Shown here piece after piece: positions 60,789 to 64,000 of a stretch of DNA of 64,000 nucleotides. The stretch comes from Nitrospiraceae bacterium (GTDB taxonomy: Bacteria > Nitrospirota > Thermodesulfovibrionia > Thermodesulfovibrionales > UBA6898), in the NCBI GenBank assembly GCA_020347665.1, contig CP070737.1, forward strand, positions 1,075,189 to 1,139,188, read 5' to 3'. Both the position numbers and the translations under genes were made by a program. Under the pieces are notes generated by a model. The model saw only the letters and a list, made by a program, of their open reading frames with translations. It ran no database searches and was not told the origin of the DNA. The number at the start of each line of letters is the position of its first letter. Position 1 is the first letter of the stretch.

Positions 60789-61817
60789 TTACAGCGGCTC
60801 CCAATATTGAGACGGCATGTCCTCGGCCAGTTTCAATGCCCCTTCAGCACCCGCAAACATCGGATCTTTTACCAGTGCCACGTGACACGGGCCGTATTCT
60901 TTCAGGGCATCCTGCACGTACTCACGAATACCTCTTATCAGGCTGCCTCCTCCTGCGATGATAATATTGTTCTTTATTTTTTCCTGAAATTCAGGGTCAA
61001 ATCGCACGATCATTTCAATGGTGGTTTCCACAATTGCAGGCAGGATACTTTCACACGCACGCTTTATCTCCTGCTTGATATTATGAGTAACCGGCTTTCC
61101 ATCTACCGGTATTTCTACTTCGATTTCTTCTGATAACTCCCCAACAAAGCTATGCTGTTCCTTAAACTGACGAACCATGTTTTTATTGAACTTCGCATTC
61201 GGATATTTCTCACTTAAATAACTGAATAACTGTTCGTCGATATAGTCACCGGCAGATAAAATTGTTTTCTGATCTTCTTCTGTCGGTATGGTACCATGCA
61301 TAATGCAGAAATCAGTTGTCCCGGCACCAGTGTCTATGACCAGGGCATTTGTCAGGAGGTTCAGACCATAGGCAACGGCAAAAGGCTCTGAAACAACCAT
61401 GAGAGAGTTCACTGATTCAGCCACAGCGTTTCTTATGGCAATCTTGTTGACTTTCAGGGTATCCGCAGGAACGCCGACGACAGCATGTATTTTCTGATCA
61501 GACGCAGGTTTTGCCAGCTTCAGTAAATACTTGATTATTTCCTTGACTGCGTCTTCGCTTCTTTCGATACCCTCTTTTATGACACCATGCTGAAGCGGCC
61601 TGCATACATCCAGCGAGAGCCTGTGTTCCAGGGCCTCAGAGCCAAAGAGCACTTTTTTACCAACAACCTGCTGTGAAATAAAATCTTTTGGCCATCCGAC
61701 AAAACTCTCTATCCATTCCTTTCTACTATTGCTTGCAACGATCGCACTTCGCGATGTCCCCAAATCGATTCCCACATACAGGTTGTTATCGTCTTTCTTG
61801 CTCTCTTTTTGCTTCAT
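60789..61817 (-). CDS. MamK-like bacterial actin
   Basis: The 342-residue protein has the actin-fold motifs GIDLGTSRSA (phosphate 1, residues 16-25), VVGVPADTL (connect 1), VVSEPFAVAYGLN with Glu144, VIDTGAGTTDF with Asp162 (phosphate 2) and IIAGGGSLIRGI (adenosine). The whole protein follows MamK of magnetotactic bacteria from memory, including the VGWPKD, PLQHGV, KEQHSFVG and C-terminal QYWEPL stretches and the catalytic Glu/Asp pair. MamK forms ATP-driven filaments that order magnetosomes; relatives occur in non-magnetic bacteria. No other magnetosome gene is seen. It overlaps the amidase gene by 32 bases and has a good GGAGAGG site. Confidence 0.88.
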   Translation of the reverse strand: MKQKESKKDDNNLYVGIDLGTSRSAIVASNSRKEWIESFVGWPKDFISQQVVGKKVLFGSEALEHRLSLDVCRPLQHGVIKEGIERSEDAVKEIIKYLLKLAKPASDQKIHAVVGVPADTLKVNKIAIRNAVAESVNSLMVVSEPFAVAYGLNLLTNALVIDTGAGTTDFCIMHGTIPTEEDQKTILSAGDYIDEQLFSYLSEKYPNAKFNKNMVRQFKEQHSFVGELSEEIEVEIPVDGKPVTHNIKQEIKRACESILPAIVETTIEMIVRFDPEFQEKIKNNIIIAGGGSLIRGIREYVQDALKEYGPCHVALVKDPMFAGAEGALKLAEDMPSQYWEPL

Positions 61818-62862
61818 AGATTACCTCTCCTTTATTCAAATAATCCAGAATACCAGCTTCAAGATAGCGTGCTATGTTCTCTCTGTGAAGTTCCGTATTC
61901 AGTTTTGTTTCTTCGTCTCTGTTACTGAGGCATGACACTTCGGTAAGCACTGCGGGGACATCCACCCCGAGCAGAACCACAAAAGGCGCCCGCTTTACCC
62001 CATAATCATACACATCGCTCGTCACCTTTCTCCGGTTTACAAAGAGGCTCTTCTGTAATGAAGAAGCCAGTTCCCTGGATTCCTGAAGCTTGAGCGTGTT
62101 CCCCATTTTTCCAATTATTTCTTTAAAGTCACTCAGGCTGAACCGTGAACCAGCATTTTCCTTTTCAGCCAAATAAAGAGTTTTCCTATCAGCCGGCGGA
62201 CCAAAATAATATGTCTCAATAATATTAATAGGCTTTGAAGGAAGAAAGTTGAGATGGATTGAAACAAAAAGATCAGCTTTACTTATCTTCGCCAACTCAA
62301 CCCGTTCCTGAAGGGAAACCGTTTTATCATATTCTCGTGTCATGAGAACGCTGTAGTTACCGTATTTATGAAGCCTCCGCTTGAGCCGTTTTGCTATGTC
62401 GAGGACAATGTCCTTTTCCTTCGTTTTCATCATGCCGATCGCACCGGAATCAGAGCCGCCGTGTCCTGGATCAATCATGATCGTTTTTACATCCAATCCA
62501 AAAACACGGCTTAACGGCATATCCGGAATATCCATAAATCCCTGAACGTCTCTAGAGCTTGCAGCAAAATCCAGTGTACCCGCCGTGCCAAGGGCTGCGG
62601 TCTGTCCCGGTTCACGGGCCTCAATATACTCGGTTCGCGTCTCTTCAGACGACGATAGAGGAGACCAGTAATTTCCGTTTGCAAGAATCACAAGCACCGC
62701 TATCAGGCCGATCAGGACTGACTTCAGAACAACAGAGGCTTTTTTCCCTGTTTTTCGGGGATATTTCCCCTGCCCGATAATTCGCAGATTATCCTCATAG
62801 ATCTCCCGCAGGAGATCAGATTTCACCCTGGTTTTTCTTCTTTTAAAGAGTGTTGTTAGCAT
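61786..62862 (-). CDS. N-acetylmuramoyl-L-alanine amidase (Amidase_3)
   Basis: Cuts the amide bond between MurNAc and the stem peptide in the periplasm. The protein has a basic cytosolic start, one membrane segment (about residues 45-62), a linker and an Amidase_3 domain with zinc ligands in IDPGHGGSDSGAIG (His), KEKDIVLDIA (Glu) and VSIHLNFLPS (His), and the catalytic Glu in VLTEVSCLSN. I chose ATG 62862, 358 residues; GTG 62874 lies too close to the predicted promoter. The coupled MamK-like gene suggests a spatially controlled wall enzyme. Confidence 0.92.
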   Translation of the reverse strand: MLTTLFKRRKTRVKSDLLREIYEDNLRIIGQGKYPRKTGKKASVVLKSVLIGLIAVLVILANGNYWSPLSSSEETRTEYIEAREPGQTAALGTAGTLDFAASSRDVQGFMDIPDMPLSRVFGLDVKTIMIDPGHGGSDSGAIGMMKTKEKDIVLDIAKRLKRRLHKYGNYSVLMTREYDKTVSLQERVELAKISKADLFVSIHLNFLPSKPINIIETYYFGPPADRKTLYLAEKENAGSRFSLSDFKEIIGKMGNTLKLQESRELASSLQKSLFVNRRKVTSDVYDYGVKRAPFVVLLGVDVPAVLTEVSCLSNRDEETKLNTELHRENIARYLEAGILDYLNKGEVIYEAKREQERR

Positions 62863-62875
62863 AACTATTGACACA

Positions 62876-62904
62876 ATTGTACAATATATTTCTTAAAAAG
62901 TGAA
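62876..62904 (-). promoter_or_regulatory. Promoter of the amidase-MamK operon
   Basis: TTCACT (62899-62904) and TACAAT (62876-62881) are 17 bases apart on the minus strand. The -10 box is part of the palindrome ATTGTACAAT. The predicted start is only about 7 bases before ATG 62862, so the leader would be very short. Confidence 0.45.
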
Positions 62905-63056
62905 ATATGAAATAAACTTCACCCAATACTTCATAGAGAATATTGTAACTACTCTTAAATAAGAGAAATTTTGCACTATTCCTTCAGAGGACATTTCATG
63001 ATCACGTGCTTTTACCCTGCGCGCTTTCCTCTCACGGCATGCACACGGTACGATGT

Positions 63057-63821
63057 TCATTTTTCTTTCTTTGCTTCATTCCACAGCTCATCCATCTCTG
63101 AAAGCGTCATGTCCGACAAGTGTTTTCCCTTATGGGCAGCTGCCATTTCCATATACCGAAACCGGCCAAGAAATTTTGCAATAGTTTTTCCCAATGCTTC
63201 TTCGGGATTCACGCCAATAAATCTCGATACATTAACGAGGACAAACAAAATATCACCCAGTTCATTCTGAATTTCATTTTTCAGGTTATGCTTCATGGCG
63301 TTTCTGAATTCTCCGAGCTCTTCGTCAAGCTTGACCATGACATCATCCAGGGTTTTCCAGTCAAATCCTACTCTTGAGACACGGTCCTGGATCCGATGGG
63401 CCCTCAATAACGCAGGCAGCGTCCTCGGGATACCATCCGTAACGGATTGTTTCTGTTTTCCCTCGGCTTTCTTTTGAGATTCCCATTGGACAAGAACGTC
63501 ACCAGACGTTTTACAATCGGCATTTCCAAATACATGTGGATGCCGTGCCACCATTTTGCGGGCGATAACATCGATCACATCAGACATATCAAAATCATTT
63601 CGTTCCTGGGCCAGCTGCGCCTGGAAAATCACCTGGAACAGCAGATCGCCAAGCTCTTCTTTTAACGCGTCCGGCTGTGCTTCATCAATGGCTTCCAGTA
63701 CCTCATACGTTTCCTCAAGAATAAATGGCTTGAGAGAATCTGCTGTCTGTTCCTTATCCCACGGACACCCTCTTTCACTTCGGAGAGCTGCCATGATGGC
63801 AAGAAGTTCATTGAAGTCCAT
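63057..63821 (-). CDS. mazG: Nucleoside triphosphate pyrophosphohydrolase MazG
   Basis: Hydrolyses NTPs to NMP and PPi, sanitising pools. The protein has two MazG domains: the first with RGCPWDKEQTADSL, LEETYEVLEAID and EELGDLLFQVIFQAQ, the second with KLDEELGEFRNAM and ELGDILFVLVNVSRF. The EExxE..ExxD metal motifs are kept in both. ATG 63821 gives 254 residues and the usual N-terminus, although no strong ribosome site is seen; the frame is open upstream to a TTG at 63902. Confidence 0.95.
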   Translation of the reverse strand: MDFNELLAIMAALRSERGCPWDKEQTADSLKPFILEETYEVLEAIDEAQPDALKEELGDLLFQVIFQAQLAQERNDFDMSDVIDVIARKMVARHPHVFGNADCKTSGDVLVQWESQKKAEGKQKQSVTDGIPRTLPALLRAHRIQDRVSRVGFDWKTLDDVMVKLDEELGEFRNAMKHNLKNEIQNELGDILFVLVNVSRFIGVNPEEALGKTIAKFLGRFRYMEMAAAHKGKHLSDMTLSEMDELWNEAKKEK

Positions 63822-64000
63822 TTTTTTATGATAGAGATGGCTTTTTGTCTTGTCAAACAGATACTGCTCCACCGCCAAATGTGTTAGCGGTCTTCTCTTC
63901 AAAAAAAATCTGCATGACGCTCCAATGTCATCGTGGTGAGTTCAGGTCTCAGGGACAGGAATAGTTGAACTTTGACCGTCGTATGATATTTAATAGTGTT
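63822..64000. other. Window edge upstream of mazG
   Basis: About 180 bases with no gene I can support. The mazG frame stays open to 63902 but that part is not conserved in the family. A short minus-strand frame from 63928 stops after ten codons at a T8 run. Confidence 0.4.

Noticed and set aside
1-64000. CRISPR arrays, insertion sequences, prophage or integrase genes
   Set aside because: No regularly spaced repeats, transposase or integrase motifs were found on either strand.

Overview
The window is a gene-dense chromosomal segment with no insertion sequence, prophage or CRISPR array visible. The gene content points to a Gram-negative bacterium: an LPS-export set (lptC, lptA, lptB), heptose isomerase gmhA, an Slp-type outer-membrane lipoprotein and sigma-54. 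Several traits suggest an anaerobic lineage such as Nitrospirota (Thermodesulfovibrio/Magnetobacterium relatives) or Desulfobacterota: a MamK-like actin, pyruvate phosphate dikinase, 2-oxoacid:ferredoxin oxidoreductase subunits, citramalate synthase, and a threonine operon with an ApgM-type enzyme and a MoaD/ThiS sulfur carrier. The placement is inference from gene content, not from a search.

Layout. 0-9 kb (+): a DUF512 radical-SAM-like protein (5' end outside the window), aroE, then lptC-lptA-lptB-rpoN-hpf-rapZ and a PriA that has lost its helicase motifs. 9-20.4 kb (-): secG, tpiA, pth, rplY, prs, tRNA-Gln, ispE, a TPR lipoprotein, an M16 peptidase, pnp-rpsO and a degenerate GGDEF protein. 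20.5-26.5 kb: ppdK, slp (+), a bactofilin/M23 peptidase pair and purM. 26.6-42 kb (+): surE, an FAD oxidoreductase, pcm, argH, an FN3 lipoprotein, gmhA, ruvC-ruvA-ruvB with a 56-codon ORF between ruvC and ruvA, queH, a SpoIID protein, queA, a SPOR protein, phoH-like, an HD phosphohydrolase, ybeY and a DgkA-PAP2 fusion. At 42.0-42.6 kb lies a lipoprotein gene with a frameshift near its start and an in-frame UGA. 42.6-48.7 kb (-): rimP-nusA-recG, a small hypothetical, prepilin peptidase and a histidine kinase. 49-52.1 kb (+): a PAS-GAF-GGDEF cyclase, oxidoreductase beta and gamma subunits and a GNAT acetyltransferase. 52.2-63.9 kb (-): an EAL phosphodiesterase, cimA, lysC, an apgM-like gene, thrC, a NIL-domain protein, a MoaD-like carrier and a second thrC-like gene, followed by a MamK-like actin with a cell-wall amidase, and mazG.

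How the genes work together. The clearest pathway block is 53.5-60.5 kb: aspartate kinase, a probable homoserine kinase of the ApgM type and threonine synthase give threonine; citramalate synthase opens a threonine-independent isoleucine route; the MoaD-like carrier, NIL protein and zinc-ribbon ThrC homologue look like a thiocarboxylate-dependent sulfur-insertion branch. Other functional groups are LPS export with sigma-54, Holliday-junction processing, queuosine synthesis (queA, queH), RNA and ribosome maturation (pnp, rpsO, rimP, nusA, ybeY, phoH) and c-di-GMP signalling (one intact cyclase, one intact phosphodiesterase, one degenerate GGDEF protein).

Most worth a second look: the UGA-interrupted lipoprotein gene, which may be a selenoprotein or a pseudogene; the MamK-like actin coupled to an amidase outside any visible magnetosome cluster; the helicase-dead PriA; two genes that appear to start at ACG and CTG; and the sulfur-carrier cluster.
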